Assembly: GCA_016839585.1 (NCBI GenBank)
Contig: JAEOTZ010000043.1
Location: forward strand, 1 to 48,941
Length of the DNA stretch: 48,941 nucleotides
Source of the DNA: Promethearchaeota archaeon
Lineage (GTDB): Archaea; Asgardarchaeota; Lokiarchaeia; Sigyniarchaeales; SOKP01
Reading direction: 5' to 3'
The notes beneath the pieces were generated by a model. The model saw only the letters and a program-made list of their open reading frames with translations, was not told where the DNA came from and did not search any database. Each line of letters begins with the position of its first letter. Within the stretch, counting starts at the first letter, position 1. Position numbers and translations under genes: made by a program. Of this stretch, positions 27,103 to 36,700 are shown piece after piece.

Positions 27103-28311
27103 TTAGGAATAAAGTCTAGACTCAATAGATGCGTCTTTAATCTTATTCATGACTTTACTTATTGCATCTAGAAAGTCGTTAAAAACAATCATTTCTGCAT
27201 CCTTTCTTATTGCAAACATTCCGGCTTCTGTAGAAATCGCTTTAATATCTGCTCCAGTCGCTCCCTCTGTTAGATTTACTAATCTTTTGAAATCTATCTT
27301 ATCTTCAGTACTTAAACCTCTTGTATGAATTTTAAAAATAGCTTCTCTAGCTCTTTCGTCTGGAATTGGAAAATTAATCATTCTATCAAATCTTCCAGGT
27401 CTTAATAGTGCGGGGTCTAATATATCTACTCTATTTGTAGCACCTATAATTTTAACATCTCCTCTCTCTTCAAACCCGTCCAATTCACTTAGTAATTGCA
27501 TTAGTGTTCTTTGTACTTCTCTATCACCAGATGTGGCTATTTTTAGTCTTTGTGAACCAATTGCGTCTAATTCATCTATAAATAGTATTGTTGGGGCTTT
27601 TTCTTTTGCTAGATTAAATATCTCTCTTACTAATCGAGCACCTTCACCAATAAATTTTTGAACTAGCTCAGATCCTATAATTCTTATAAATGTAGCTTCT
27701 GTTTCATGAGCAACTGCTTTTGCTAATAGAGTTTTTCCAGTACCAGGAGCTCCATAAAGCAAAACTCCTTTAGGAGGATCAATACCTATTCTTTTAAATA
27801 GTTCAGGTTTCTTGAGTGGTAATTCTACAGTTTCTCTTACTTCTTGCATTTGGTCTTCAAGTCCACCAACATCTGTATATGATATATCTGGAATTGAATC
27901 TATCACTTCCATACCTTTTACAAATGGATCCAATTTTGTAGGCAAAATTTCCATAATAGCAAATGTTCTTTGATTTAAAGCGACTCTCATACCAGGAGTT
28001 AATTTTTCATTTCTTACTTTTCTGCTGGCATTAACAACAAAACTAGGCCCAGTTGAACTCTTGACTATGGCTCTTCCTTTATCATCTAAAAAATCGATAA
28101 TAGTTGCTGATACCAGTGGTGGTTCTCTTAATCTATCGATTTCATTTCTTAAACTATGTAATTCTTGTTCTAATCTTAAGCGTTCAGCATCTAGCAGCTG
28201 CTTTTCTGTTTCTAAATTTCGAAGTCTTTTTTCTAGATGTCTTGTATAAGTAATTAGATATTCTCCATCTTTAGTTTCTTCTTTTTTTCTTTTATCTTTT
28301 GTTGTTGTCAA
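27103..28311 (-). CDS. pan: Proteasome-activating nucleotidase
   Basis: An AAA+ ATPase that unfolds proteins and feeds them to the 20S proteasome, the archaeal counterpart of the 19S Rpt ring. It has 402 residues: an N-terminal coiled coil (~22-63), an OB domain (~66-125), the AAA core with Walker A GAPGTGKT (187-194) and Walker B LFIDELDAIG (Asp246-Glu247), an arginine-finger region NRVDILDPALLRPGRFD, and a C-terminal lid. It ends in L-Y-S, a HbYX motif that opens the 20S gate. TTG at 28311 is the start, with AAGGGG 10-15 nt before it. No 20S subunit genes are in the window. Confidence 0.96.
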   Translation of the reverse strand: MTTTKDKRKKEETKDGEYLITYTRHLEKRLRNLETEKQLLDAERLRLEQELHSLRNEIDRLREPPLVSATIIDFLDDKGRAIVKSSTGPSFVVNASRKVRNEKLTPGMRVALNQRTFAIMEILPTKLDPFVKGMEVIDSIPDISYTDVGGLEDQMQEVRETVELPLKKPELFKRIGIDPPKGVLLYGAPGTGKTLLAKAVAHETEATFIRIIGSELVQKFIGEGARLVREIFNLAKEKAPTILFIDELDAIGSQRLKIATSGDREVQRTLMQLLSELDGFEERGDVKIIGATNRVDILDPALLRPGRFDRMINFPIPDERAREAIFKIHTRGLSTEDKIDFKRLVNLTEGATGADIKAISTEAGMFAIRKDAEMIVFNDFLDAISKVMNKIKDASIESRLYS

Positions 28312-28563
28312 ATAGAATATACCCCTTCATTTCTTTCAATAATTTTAATTTTTTAAGAAAATTTCTTAAAATATTAATAAACTTTTAATCATTTAAATTT
28401 AAGGTTGTAACTTTATTATCGTAGAGAAATCTCGATTTTTAAAAAATTTATATATTATATTTTATAATGATTACCCATTAAAACAATAAATTATAAGAAT
28501 TCTTGTTCCAATTTTATAAGTATAATATTCATGTTTAATTTTAAAATCATTTAAGGTTCAAAT

Positions 28564-29097
28564 ATGGCGAAAAAAGGATCTAGTAATTACAGTAAGGAAT
28601 GTCCCATTTGTGGAGGTATAATATGGGGAAAAGGACAATATGTTTTGCTTGAGGGTGCAAAGATCGTTGTATGCCAAAGCTGTGCTCAATACGGTACTAA
28701 AATCTATGAAAGGCCAAACATATCTCATTTAAAAAAATCAAATTATAATCAATCAATAACCAATTCTAAAAAATCCAAACCTAAACAAGATTTATTTGAT
28801 AATGTTGATATAGTTCCGGATTATGCTAAAAGAATCAGAAACACCCGAAATTCCCGTAATCTTAATCAAGAACAATTTGCCCAGAAGTTAAATGAAAAAC
28901 CCTCACTATTACGTAGAATTGAAGCTGGGAAAGTTGAACCTACAATAAAATTAGCAAAAAAAATTGAACAAATTTATCATATAAAATTATTAAAAAAAGT
29001 TGATGAAATCGAAGCAAGTGTAAATAGTAGTAAGTATATGAAAAAGTTAGATGGTTCTTCGCTTGGAAATATTGCTTTTATTAAAAAAAAGAAGTAG
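28564..29097 (+). CDS. Multiprotein bridging factor 1 (MBF1)-type regulator
   Basis: The protein has 177 residues. An N-terminal zinc ribbon (C13-x2-C16 and C37-x2-C40, with 'ECPICGGIIWG') is followed by a basic linker and a Cro/C1-type helix-turn-helix at ~85-145 (YAKRIRNTRNSRNLNQEQFA, LLRRIEAGKVEPTIKLAKKI). This is the standard archaeal MBF1 layout, lacking only extra domains. Archaeal MBF1 has been linked to ribosomes and transcription rather than acting as a classic repressor. It is divergent to PAN (252-nt gap). The C-terminal KKKK tail is basic. Confidence 0.92.
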   Translation: MAKKGSSNYSKECPICGGIIWGKGQYVLLEGAKIVVCQSCAQYGTKIYERPNISHLKKSNYNQSITNSKKSKPKQDLFDNVDIVPDYAKRIRNTRNSRNLNQEQFAQKLNEKPSLLRRIEAGKVEPTIKLAKKIEQIYHIKLLKKVDEIEASVNSSKYMKKLDGSSLGNIAFIKKKK

Positions 29098-29175
29098 AAA
29101 TTATTTAAAAAGAAATTAATACGTTTAAAATTTAAAATCTTATTATTTTTTATCATTATATCTGAGATTATTAAT

Positions 29176-31221
29176 TTATAATATTTTTTTGTGAAGCTTT
29201 TTAATTGTGACAATAGCGGAATTATACGCTCCTGACAATCCTGATTCTTCAGGAATATCAGGTGTTAAAAAATTTACATTCAAATTCTTTTTAGATGCTG
29301 ATGGTGAACCTGAATATATCAATGCCATACCTTTTTTCAGTGACATTAATTCTCCAAGAAAATATTTACATTTTCCATACTTATTTGAAACTAATACTTC
29401 TTCGCCTATTTCTAAACCAAGATTTTCAATATCAATTTTGTTTAAAAATATTTTATTAAAAACTTCTAAATACTGATAATTTATTTGTCCAAGCTGCGAA
29501 TGTATAAAATATTTATGAGATGGAGAGATTAAGAAAAATTCATTTTCCTTTCGGTTAAAAAATTTATTTTTCCCAAATTGAAAGTAGGAACCAGATGCTT
29601 GTATTCTCCCATTTGAGGTTGGAAAAGATAAATCCTTAAAAGGGATATCATTTTGATTAAATAATAGATGAAATCCTTGAGCTCTTATGTTTTTTTGTAT
29701 ATTTGAAGGTAATAATTTTAAACAATTCTGTATTATAGATTTCTCATCCTCTTGAAAAATAGAGTCATTTAACCATCCGAATTTCCAGGCTAAGCGTTGA
29801 TAGAGCTCGTAATTTGATAAACAATCGGGGTATGGACATGGACCTGCTTCATTGATAGAAAGCCCTGGAATATAATAAGGAGTGATTAGATCATGAGACT
29901 CTAAGTCAAATTTTGAAGGGATAACAATATCGGCATATTTTGTGGTTTCATTGAAAAATAATTCTTGTACAACAACAAATAAATCTTCTCTAGATAAAGA
30001 TTGCCTTATTTGATTTTGATTTGGAAGTGAACTTGCTGGATTAAAATTGTATATAAAAAGCAATTTATATTCTTCAGAAATTAATGCATGACCTAAATTT
30101 ATTAAATTTGTTCCTGGGATAGCTGAATGCTTAGAAGATTGGGTAATATATTCTAGAAGTGGAGGAATAAAACAATTATTAAAATCACTTTGGGAGTAAA
30201 TCAGGCCAGTACCAGGTTTTCCAAAATTACCAAGGATTATTGGAATTAAAGCAATGGTTTGGACTATTCTCCCTCCGTAATAGTCCTTCTGAACGCCATA
30301 CCCAACATTAAAAATTGTATGATGTCTATTTTCGACTAATAATTTTACAAAATCATTAATGGATTGAATTTTATTCCCAAATTGGGATAAAATCCTGCTC
30401 TCATCTATATTTAAAACTTCTTCTATTATTAAATTGTAATTATCAACATTTTGTATCAAAAATTTTTTATCATAGTTATATGAGCTGACCAAATATTTAA
30501 TTATAAGTTGAGCTAACAGATGATCAGTGCCGGGATATGTGTGAATGAAGAGATCAGATTTTTGAGCTATCTGTGTAAAGCGAGAATCAATAACGACTAA
30601 TTTTGCTCCGTTCTTAATGGCTTTTTTGACAAGATAGTATGCATGTATATTTCTATTAGAAAGATCACTCCCCCAAACTACAATTAATTTGGTTGAAGGA
30701 TTAAATAATTGAAAAGGATTTGTAGTTGAGTAAGTTCCAAATAATTTAGTAAGTCCAGCGCAACCTCCTTCATTACAAATTCCTCCATATGTAATCTTGG
30801 CCCCCAATTTTCCAAAAAATCTTAATGGAGCATATCTTGATAATAATCCATAATTTCCTGTACTAAATGCAGCAATAATAGAAGTTGATCCATATTTATT
30901 TTTTATATCACATACTTTTTTGTTAATTTTGTCTAATGCCTTTTCAAGAATTATTGGTTTAAAATTATTTTCTCCTTTTGGACCATCACGGATAAATGTT
31001 TTTTTTAACCTTTTTGAATGGTAAACTAATTCTTCCCTATGATTTAATTTAGAGCAGAAAAACCCATTTGTAAAAGGATGAGTTTTTGATGGTTTAGCAT
31101 ATAAGAATTTACGTTCAGGAGCAAAATCGTTCCATACACCTTGAAATACACATGATCCATAACAATCCTTTGAGCAGGTTCCAAATCTCTTTCTAATTGA
31201 GAGATCTTCATGAGAATTCAT
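29176..31221 (-). CDS. Molybdopterin oxidoreductase with [4Fe-4S] cluster
   Basis: A DMSO reductase-superfamily catalytic subunit of 681 residues. The N-terminal C16-x3-C20-x3-C24-x31-C56 binds a [4Fe-4S] cluster. Two Mo/W-bis-PGD domains follow (IVVWGSDLSNRNIHAY, KLVVIDSRFT, then 'LFIYNFNPASSLPNQNQIRQ'), and a C-terminal molydopterin-binding barrel (SPSHKYFIHSQLGQINY ... GEEVLVSNKYG). 'GGICNEGGCAG' at ~146-156 includes Cys149, a possible metal ligand. There is no Tat signal, so it is cytoplasmic. No NuoEF, Fe-S or membrane partner is adjacent. It could be a formate dehydrogenase-like, thiosulfate/polysulfide reductase-like or other oxidoreductase; the substrate is not deducible. Its 31221 start lies 58 nt after the TFE gene, so it may be co-transcribed. 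Confidence 0.85.
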   Translation of the reverse strand: MNSHEDLSIRKRFGTCSKDCYGSCVFQGVWNDFAPERKFLYAKPSKTHPFTNGFFCSKLNHREELVYHSKRLKKTFIRDGPKGENNFKPIILEKALDKINKKVCDIKNKYGSTSIIAAFSTGNYGLLSRYAPLRFFGKLGAKITYGGICNEGGCAGLTKLFGTYSTTNPFQLFNPSTKLIVVWGSDLSNRNIHAYYLVKKAIKNGAKLVVIDSRFTQIAQKSDLFIHTYPGTDHLLAQLIIKYLVSSYNYDKKFLIQNVDNYNLIIEEVLNIDESRILSQFGNKIQSINDFVKLLVENRHHTIFNVGYGVQKDYYGGRIVQTIALIPIILGNFGKPGTGLIYSQSDFNNCFIPPLLEYITQSSKHSAIPGTNLINLGHALISEEYKLLFIYNFNPASSLPNQNQIRQSLSREDLFVVVQELFFNETTKYADIVIPSKFDLESHDLITPYYIPGLSINEAGPCPYPDCLSNYELYQRLAWKFGWLNDSIFQEDEKSIIQNCLKLLPSNIQKNIRAQGFHLLFNQNDIPFKDLSFPTSNGRIQASGSYFQFGKNKFFNRKENEFFLISPSHKYFIHSQLGQINYQYLEVFNKIFLNKIDIENLGLEIGEEVLVSNKYGKCKYFLGELMSLKKGMALIYSGSPSASKKNLNVNFLTPDIPEESGLSGAYNSAIVTIKKLHKKIL

Positions 31222-31279
31222 TTAAGGACAATAAAAGTTTTTTTTAAAAGTGATACGAGAAGTTAAGTACTGGAAATGA

Positions 31280-31864
31280 TTAAGTCTTTCTATCTATAGC
31301 AATTTTAGTTTTTTGGTTAAGTACAACTTTTTCCTTTAAGAAAGTGATAATCTTTTGATTATCCTGAGCTTCTAAAGAACCTCCACAGTTAGGGCATCTA
31401 AAATTAAGCTCAAAGGCTTCATCAAAATTATATTTAATATTTTGATCATTACAATTTTTGCAAACGAAAAAATAATTATTTTCTTCAAATTGTAATCTAT
31501 CTCTAAGTTTTCTTTCAAGTCGTTTTCTTTTTTCTATTAAAATTTCCTCTAATAAATCAAATTCATGCCACCAATAATAAATAAACCAACCAGTACTTTT
31601 ATCACGAATTCGTCTAAATTGTGCTAACTTTTCAGAATATAATTTATATAATGTTTTACGAACAGTATTGAGTTTTAAAATTTCACTGTCATCAGGTTCA
31701 AAATCAATATTTTTCCCCTCAATACGATCTTTAATATTTTCTGTTATATCTTCATCAGTTATATCCTGAGATTCAGAATTCAAAAGCTCGAGACCAACTT
31801 CAATGGCGATATCTCCTCCAATGATATATAAAAACGAACGTAAAAAAGGATTTAAATTCTTAAT
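31280..31864 (-). CDS. tfe: Transcription factor E (TFE-alpha), probable AUU start
   Basis: The archaeal TFIIE-alpha homologue, which helps open promoters with TBP/TFB and RNA polymerase. Read from ATT at 31864 it has 194 residues: a winged helix (NPFLRSFLYIIGGDIAIEVG...ITDEDI, VRKTLYKLYSEKLAQFRRIRDK), the conserved STGWFIYYWW, a coiled region, and a zinc ribbon with C135/C138/C157/C160. The first ATG/GTG/TTG codon (TTG 31783) would delete the first winged-helix segment, which aligns with other TFEs. The frame is open to TAA at 31888, with no canonical start. An SD-like AAGGGG lies at 31879-31874, 9 nt before ATT 31864. The gene ends 58 nt before the oxidoreductase. Confidence 0.9.
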   Translation of the reverse strand: MKNLNPFLRSFLYIIGGDIAIEVGLELLNSESQDITDEDITENIKDRIEGKNIDFEPDDSEILKLNTVRKTLYKLYSEKLAQFRRIRDKSTGWFIYYWWHEFDLLEEILIEKRKRLERKLRDRLQFEENNYFFVCKNCNDQNIKYNFDEAFELNFRCPNCGGSLEAQDNQKIITFLKEKVVLNQKTKIAIDRKT

Positions 31865-31873
31865 TAAAGTATA

Positions 31874-31879
31874 CCCCTT
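31874..31879 (-). promoter_or_regulatory. SD-like element before the TFE AUU codon
   Basis: AAGGGG (minus strand), 9 nt upstream of ATT at 31864. The same AAGGGGTAT string precedes the TTG start of PAN by a similar distance, which supports its use as an SD-like element. Confidence 0.4.
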
Positions 31880-31900
31880 CTTAATTTAGTCGTATTTTGA

Positions 31901-31910
31901 TATATTTAAA
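31901..31910 (-). promoter_or_regulatory. TATA box of the TFE gene
   Basis: TTTAAATATA on the minus strand. The usual ~25-nt offset puts the transcript start near 31880, just before the SD-like element, giving a short leader of about 15-20 nt and an AUU as the first usable in-frame codon after it. Confidence 0.5.
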
Positions 31911-31955
31911 TTTTTTATGAAAATTAAATTTTTTTAAAATATAAAAATAAAATGA

Positions 31956-32738
31956 TTAAACAACCATATTATATTGCTTTTCTATAATCTCACCATCTAC
32001 CTTAATAGATCGTAGTAATTTACCTTTTCTCGTCGCCATGATCCGTAATAAACGCGAATCTTTAACATTTTTTGGAATATCAATATCTGTTATTTTGTAA
32101 TTATTAAATATAGTAATAGATTTCCAAATACCGGGAAGTTCTGATTTGAAATCAGGCATAGAAAGGTTTAATACTGTATCTAAATTTTTTTCTGTATTAC
32201 TAATATATCCTGTACAGAATTGAATTCTGGCGTTCACATCATCATCTTCAATTTTTTTCTTAGATGGTTGAGGAATTTTTTTTTTTGTTGTTACTCTGCA
32301 ATTTGGGTTTAAATTTAAAGATAATAAAAAATAACTATTTTCTCGAAATGCTTGAATACTTTCGAGTAACTTGTCTTTGACGGTCTTATCTAAAATATTG
32401 ACTTTATAATTTTTAGTTTGACCGGTAGATTTTTTCAAATTCCAATTATATCCTAAATTAGAAATGATTTCACTGATTTCAACACCTGATGTTAATGTAC
32501 CTTTTATTTCAAAAATTTCATTTGGATTTGAAATAGATTTTGTGACAATTTCAAGAATTAAATCTTCATACTCATGACTTCCTTTTAACGTAATTTTTGC
32601 TTTTGTTTTAGAAATCTTCATCGCAGGACCTATAAAATCACCTTTAGAATACCTATAGAAATGACGATGTATACTCTTATGGTTATTTGCTGGATCCTCT
32701 AAAATTGGAGACTCAATTACTTTTTGTAAGAAATGCAT
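31956..32738 (-). CDS. Conserved-looking hypothetical protein
   Basis: The protein has 260 residues from the ATG at 32738. The N-terminal segment 'HRHFYRYSKGDFIGPAMKIS' and a C-terminal 'LPGIWKSITIFNNYKITDI' look like conserved folded regions, separated by a Lys-rich linker (~150-165: TTKKKIPQPSKKKIEDDD). Mixed alpha/beta composition, no signal peptide, no membrane helix, and no metal or nucleotide motif that I recognise. It is immediately upstream of tfe on the same strand (91-nt gap with its own TATA box for tfe), so the two are probably separate transcripts. I do not assign a function. Confidence 0.75.
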   Translation of the reverse strand: MHFLQKVIESPILEDPANNHKSIHRHFYRYSKGDFIGPAMKISKTKAKITLKGSHEYEDLILEIVTKSISNPNEIFEIKGTLTSGVEISEIISNLGYNWNLKKSTGQTKNYKVNILDKTVKDKLLESIQAFRENSYFLLSLNLNPNCRVTTKKKIPQPSKKKIEDDDVNARIQFCTGYISNTEKNLDTVLNLSMPDFKSELPGIWKSITIFNNYKITDIDIPKNVKDSRLLRIMATRKGKLLRSIKVDGEIIEKQYNMVV

Positions 32739-32889
32739 TTTTTATTCAGTATTTATTTTCTTAAATTATAAAGTAAAAAATATTTTAATATTTATCAATA
32801 GATCATAATTTTAAATATTATTCATTGATAAACTTAAAAAATAAATCATATTTTTAAATACTAACCACAAAACTTCAAATCAATAAGAT

Positions 32890-33090
32890 ATGCCAGCAAT
32901 CCCTTCATTAGCATTATGGGTCCTAGCTTGGATTTTTCTTTTCATCGGATTAACATCATTAATAGTTTTAGTTATATATACAAAATATGGTAGAGAAATA
33001 TCAATTCGATTATCATTAATAAGTATTGTATTTGCTGCAGTATTTTTAGGATTCTCTCTTCATTTCTTTTTATTAAATTGGGGAATTTAA
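32890..33090 (+). CDS. Small two-helix membrane protein
   Basis: 66 residues: hydrophobic segments at about 6-29 and 40-62, with a short basic loop (TKYGREISIR) between them and short tails. ATG at 32890. A TATA-like TTTTTAAATA (32850-32859) lies ~35 nt upstream. It is followed by another small membrane protein in the same orientation. No family signature; it could be a subunit or stabiliser of a larger membrane complex. Confidence 0.65.
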   Translation: MPAIPSLALWVLAWIFLFIGLTSLIVLVIYTKYGREISIRLSLISIVFAAVFLGFSLHFFLLNWGI

Positions 33091-33253
33091 TAGAAAATTG
33101 AACTCTTCTTTTGGTAATTTACTAAATTTGTCAATTTGAAGATGAGGAATTTTTCATTTACAATTTATTCAGTTAACATTTAAAAAAGAAGAAATCTAAT
33201 ATTCTTATTACTATATATTTAATTTTATAATAAGAAAAAATTGAAGTATTAAT

Positions 33254-33715
33254 ATGATATTTAATAACGATTCAGAACCTGTGTTTTTTATAATATGGTT
33301 AATACTGGCAACAATCATCGTAGCGTTGATAATTTATATCGTGGTAATTCTATTAGAATCCAAAACTAAAGCTTCAGATAAAAAGTTTATGATTCTTATA
33401 TTAGCATTTCTTATAGTTTTAATTTTACCAATTGTTTTGAACGCTGTTACTGCAGTATTGGCTGCAATAGGAGATGCTCTAGCAGATATGAGAAATGCTA
33501 TTGATGATGGGGGAAGAAATTATTTAATATTACTTTCACCAGTTATTGGATTTTTATTTCTTTTATTCTTAGTGAAATATTTAATTGATATACCATGGGA
33601 TCATGCAATCTGGGTATCTTTGTTGCTTTTATTCATATTATATGTACTATTTACACTAGTACCAGAATTATACACATTTATCTTTGAATATGAAATAGTA
33701 ATTACATATGATTAG
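33254..33715 (+). CDS. Four-helix membrane protein
   Basis: The protein has 153 residues with hydrophobic segments at roughly 10-33, 45-70, 90-107 and 113-140. A more polar stretch (GDALADMRNAIDDGGRNY) lies in the second loop, and the C-terminus is acidic. The start is the ATG at 33254. It lies downstream of the 66-residue membrane protein, and convergent with rpoB (47-nt gap). There is no recognisable motif. Both small proteins may be co-transcribed, but the 163-nt gap between them could hold a second promoter. Confidence 0.72.
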   Translation: MIFNNDSEPVFFIIWLILATIIVALIIYIVVILLESKTKASDKKFMILILAFLIVLILPIVLNAVTAVLAAIGDALADMRNAIDDGGRNYLILLSPVIGFLFLLFLVKYLIDIPWDHAIWVSLLLLFILYVLFTLVPELYTFIFEYEIVITYD

Positions 33716-33762
33716 AGTATAACTTAGTTTATTTTTTAAAATTAATATTTAAAAAATTTTTT

Positions 33763-36700
33763 TTATATTTTTTCTTTTAATTTAAGCCTTGGTGCCAAAC
33801 CTAATGACATCATTTCCTGTAACAATAATTTGAATGCATAAGAACATACAACTTTAGAAATTACAGTACTTTCTCCACATACCGGACAATATCTTTTATC
33901 ACGATTGCGATCATATACAGCTAAAAGTCCGCATTTTTCACAAACTAAAATAACAGTTCTATCAGATTCATCTAATAACCGTTCTTTTAATAACAATGCT
34001 GATCCATGACCAACTAGACAATCACGCTCCATTTCACCAAATCTCAATCCACCTTCTCTAGCTCGACCTTCTGTTGGTTGTCTTGTTAATATTTGGACCG
34101 GACCACGTGCTCTTGCATGAAGTTTATCTGCAACTAGATGATAAAGCTTTTGATAATAAATAGGAGCGCAATATATCCCAGCTTCATATTTTTCTCCTGT
34201 AATTCCGTTATACATTACTTCTCTTCCATTAAATTCGAAGCCCTCATCAACTAATTGTTCTTGGAGTTTTGTGATATCTGTCCATTCGAATGCCGTGGCA
34301 TCGCCTAATTTTCCATTACTACATGCTATTTTTCCACTAATGCCTTCAAAAAGTTGTCCTAAAGTCATTCTTGATGGCATGGCATGGGGGTTAACAATAA
34401 TATCAGGAATTACGCCCGATGAGGTAAATGGCATATCACATTCGGGTTGAACAAGACCTAAAACACCTTTTTGTCCATGTCTAGAAGAAAATTTATCTCC
34501 TAATTCAGGTATTCTTAAATCTCTTACTTTAATCTTAACTAATTTATTTCCATCCACAGTTTCAGATATAATAACCGTATCAACTATTCCCTTCTCATTG
34601 TGGCGCATATTTTTGGAAGTTTCTCTTCTATTTGGTTGCATTAATTCAAATTCTTCATAGGATTTTATGAATCTAGGTGGAGAAGTACGACCAATAAGCA
34701 CGTCTCCGCCATTTACTTGAGTTTCTGGCTCTATTATCCCATCAACCTCAGATAGTAATCGATATGATTCCGCAGATTTGAATCCTCTAACCCCTCTTTC
34801 TGGAATTTCAAATTTATCTACTTCTCCTCCTGGATATTTTCTTTCCTCTGCATCATAAGTTCTAAAGAAATGACTACGAGCAAGTCCACGTTCAATTGAT
34901 GCTTTATTGATTATTATCGCATCTTCTATATTAAATCCTTCAAAACTCATCATTGCAATAATAAAATTTTGACCTGCTGGACGTTTGTTAATCCCAATTA
35001 TCTCCATTGGACTCGTTTTCACTAGTGGTTGTTGAGGATAATGTAATGTATGGCCTCTTGTATCAAGTCGCAAATGCATATTTGCAGCAAATAAGCCTAA
35101 AGCTTGTTTAACCATCCCTGCCTCATAAGTATTTCTTGGAGATTGATTATGCTCTGGAAAGGGAATAATAGACGCACAAATTCCCAAAATGGCAGCCGGA
35201 GAAATTTCTAAATGAGTATATTCTGGTGTAATATCTTCTTCAAACATAGCAATATAAGCATTTTCTTCTTCTTCAGCATCTAAGTATTCAATCACACCTT
35301 TTTGAATTAAATCTGACCAAATATATTTTTGCAGTACAAGTTTTTCTATATCTTCTTTCATTATGAGTAATTTGCTATTCTTTAGAACAAAAAGAGGTCT
35401 AGTTGCTCTTCCAGCATCACAATTAATTTGGATTTCTTTTGAATCATGGTAATAACCAATATTTACATGTTGTCCAATTTCACCCTTCCTTCGTTTTTCT
35501 CTAATTTGGTGAATAAAAGGATTATATTGTTGATGAACACCTACTAGTTTTCCATTTAAAAAAACCTTTACCTTATCACCTCTAATATTTTTAACCTCAT
35601 TTATAGGTATTACACCTAAATCGATTAGAATATTTTCAATGATATTTTCATCTGCACCTACAGAAATTATTGATGCTAAGCCAAGGTTTTTAACTAAACC
35701 ACAATTTGGGCCCTCGGGAGTTTCAGCGGGACAAATTTTTCCCCATTGAGTAGGATGTAAATCTCTGGCTTCAAAATGAGGTTGACTTCGACTTAAAGGT
35801 GATATAACTCTTCTTAAATGACTTAAGGTTCCAACATGATTAGTTCTATTTAATAACTGACTTACTCCTGCTTTACCCCCTACCCAATTACCAGTAGCTA
35901 GAGCATGTCTAATCCTTTCTGTAATTACATCTGCTCTTACTGCTGTTTTGATGTTAGGGGCTCTTCCTCGAACTGCGGTTCTTTCTAACTGGTATTTAAT
36001 ATCTTTTACAAGATTCAAGAATGCTACCCTAAATAGTGATGTGAATAACTCTCCCGCTAATTTTAATCTTTTATTTGCATAATGATCTTTATCATCTGGT
36101 TCTCTAAAGCCTAAGGCAAGCTCCATTACCTTCTGCGCCATTTGTCCTAAATAATATGCTTTTTTAATTCTGTCTTCTTCAGAATTTCCTATATGTGGTA
36201 AGAGATATCTGTCTAAAACCTGAAGTGCCCTTCTAATACGATAATCCTTCGTTTGTCCAATCGCAACTCTTTTCCCAATATAATCAAGAGCATTTTGTTG
36301 TGATTTCTCAGGGTCTTTTAATACTTGAATTTCAGTTGCAACATCTATTACTGGAATCAATTCTTTTTGAATTTCATCATTCTCTGATATTGCTTCAAAT
36401 ATTTCTTTATCTGAATGCAACCCTAAAGCTCGCATAAGAATCGCTAAGGGAATTTTACCCGGAACAGATGGGAAAGATACTCTTAAATTTCCATCCTTTT
36501 TTCGTTCAATAGTAACAGGAGCTCTAAATCCACTTCTAGTCGAAAATACTTTTGCTTGATGAGTTGCGCTGGAACTTCTACTTGCTTCTTCTGCTAAAAT
36601 CCTATTAGGTGCTAAGTCTTCTTGGGTCACGAGAACACGTTCTGTTCCATTTATAATGAAGTATCCTCCTGGATCTAATGGATCTTCACCCCGATTAATT

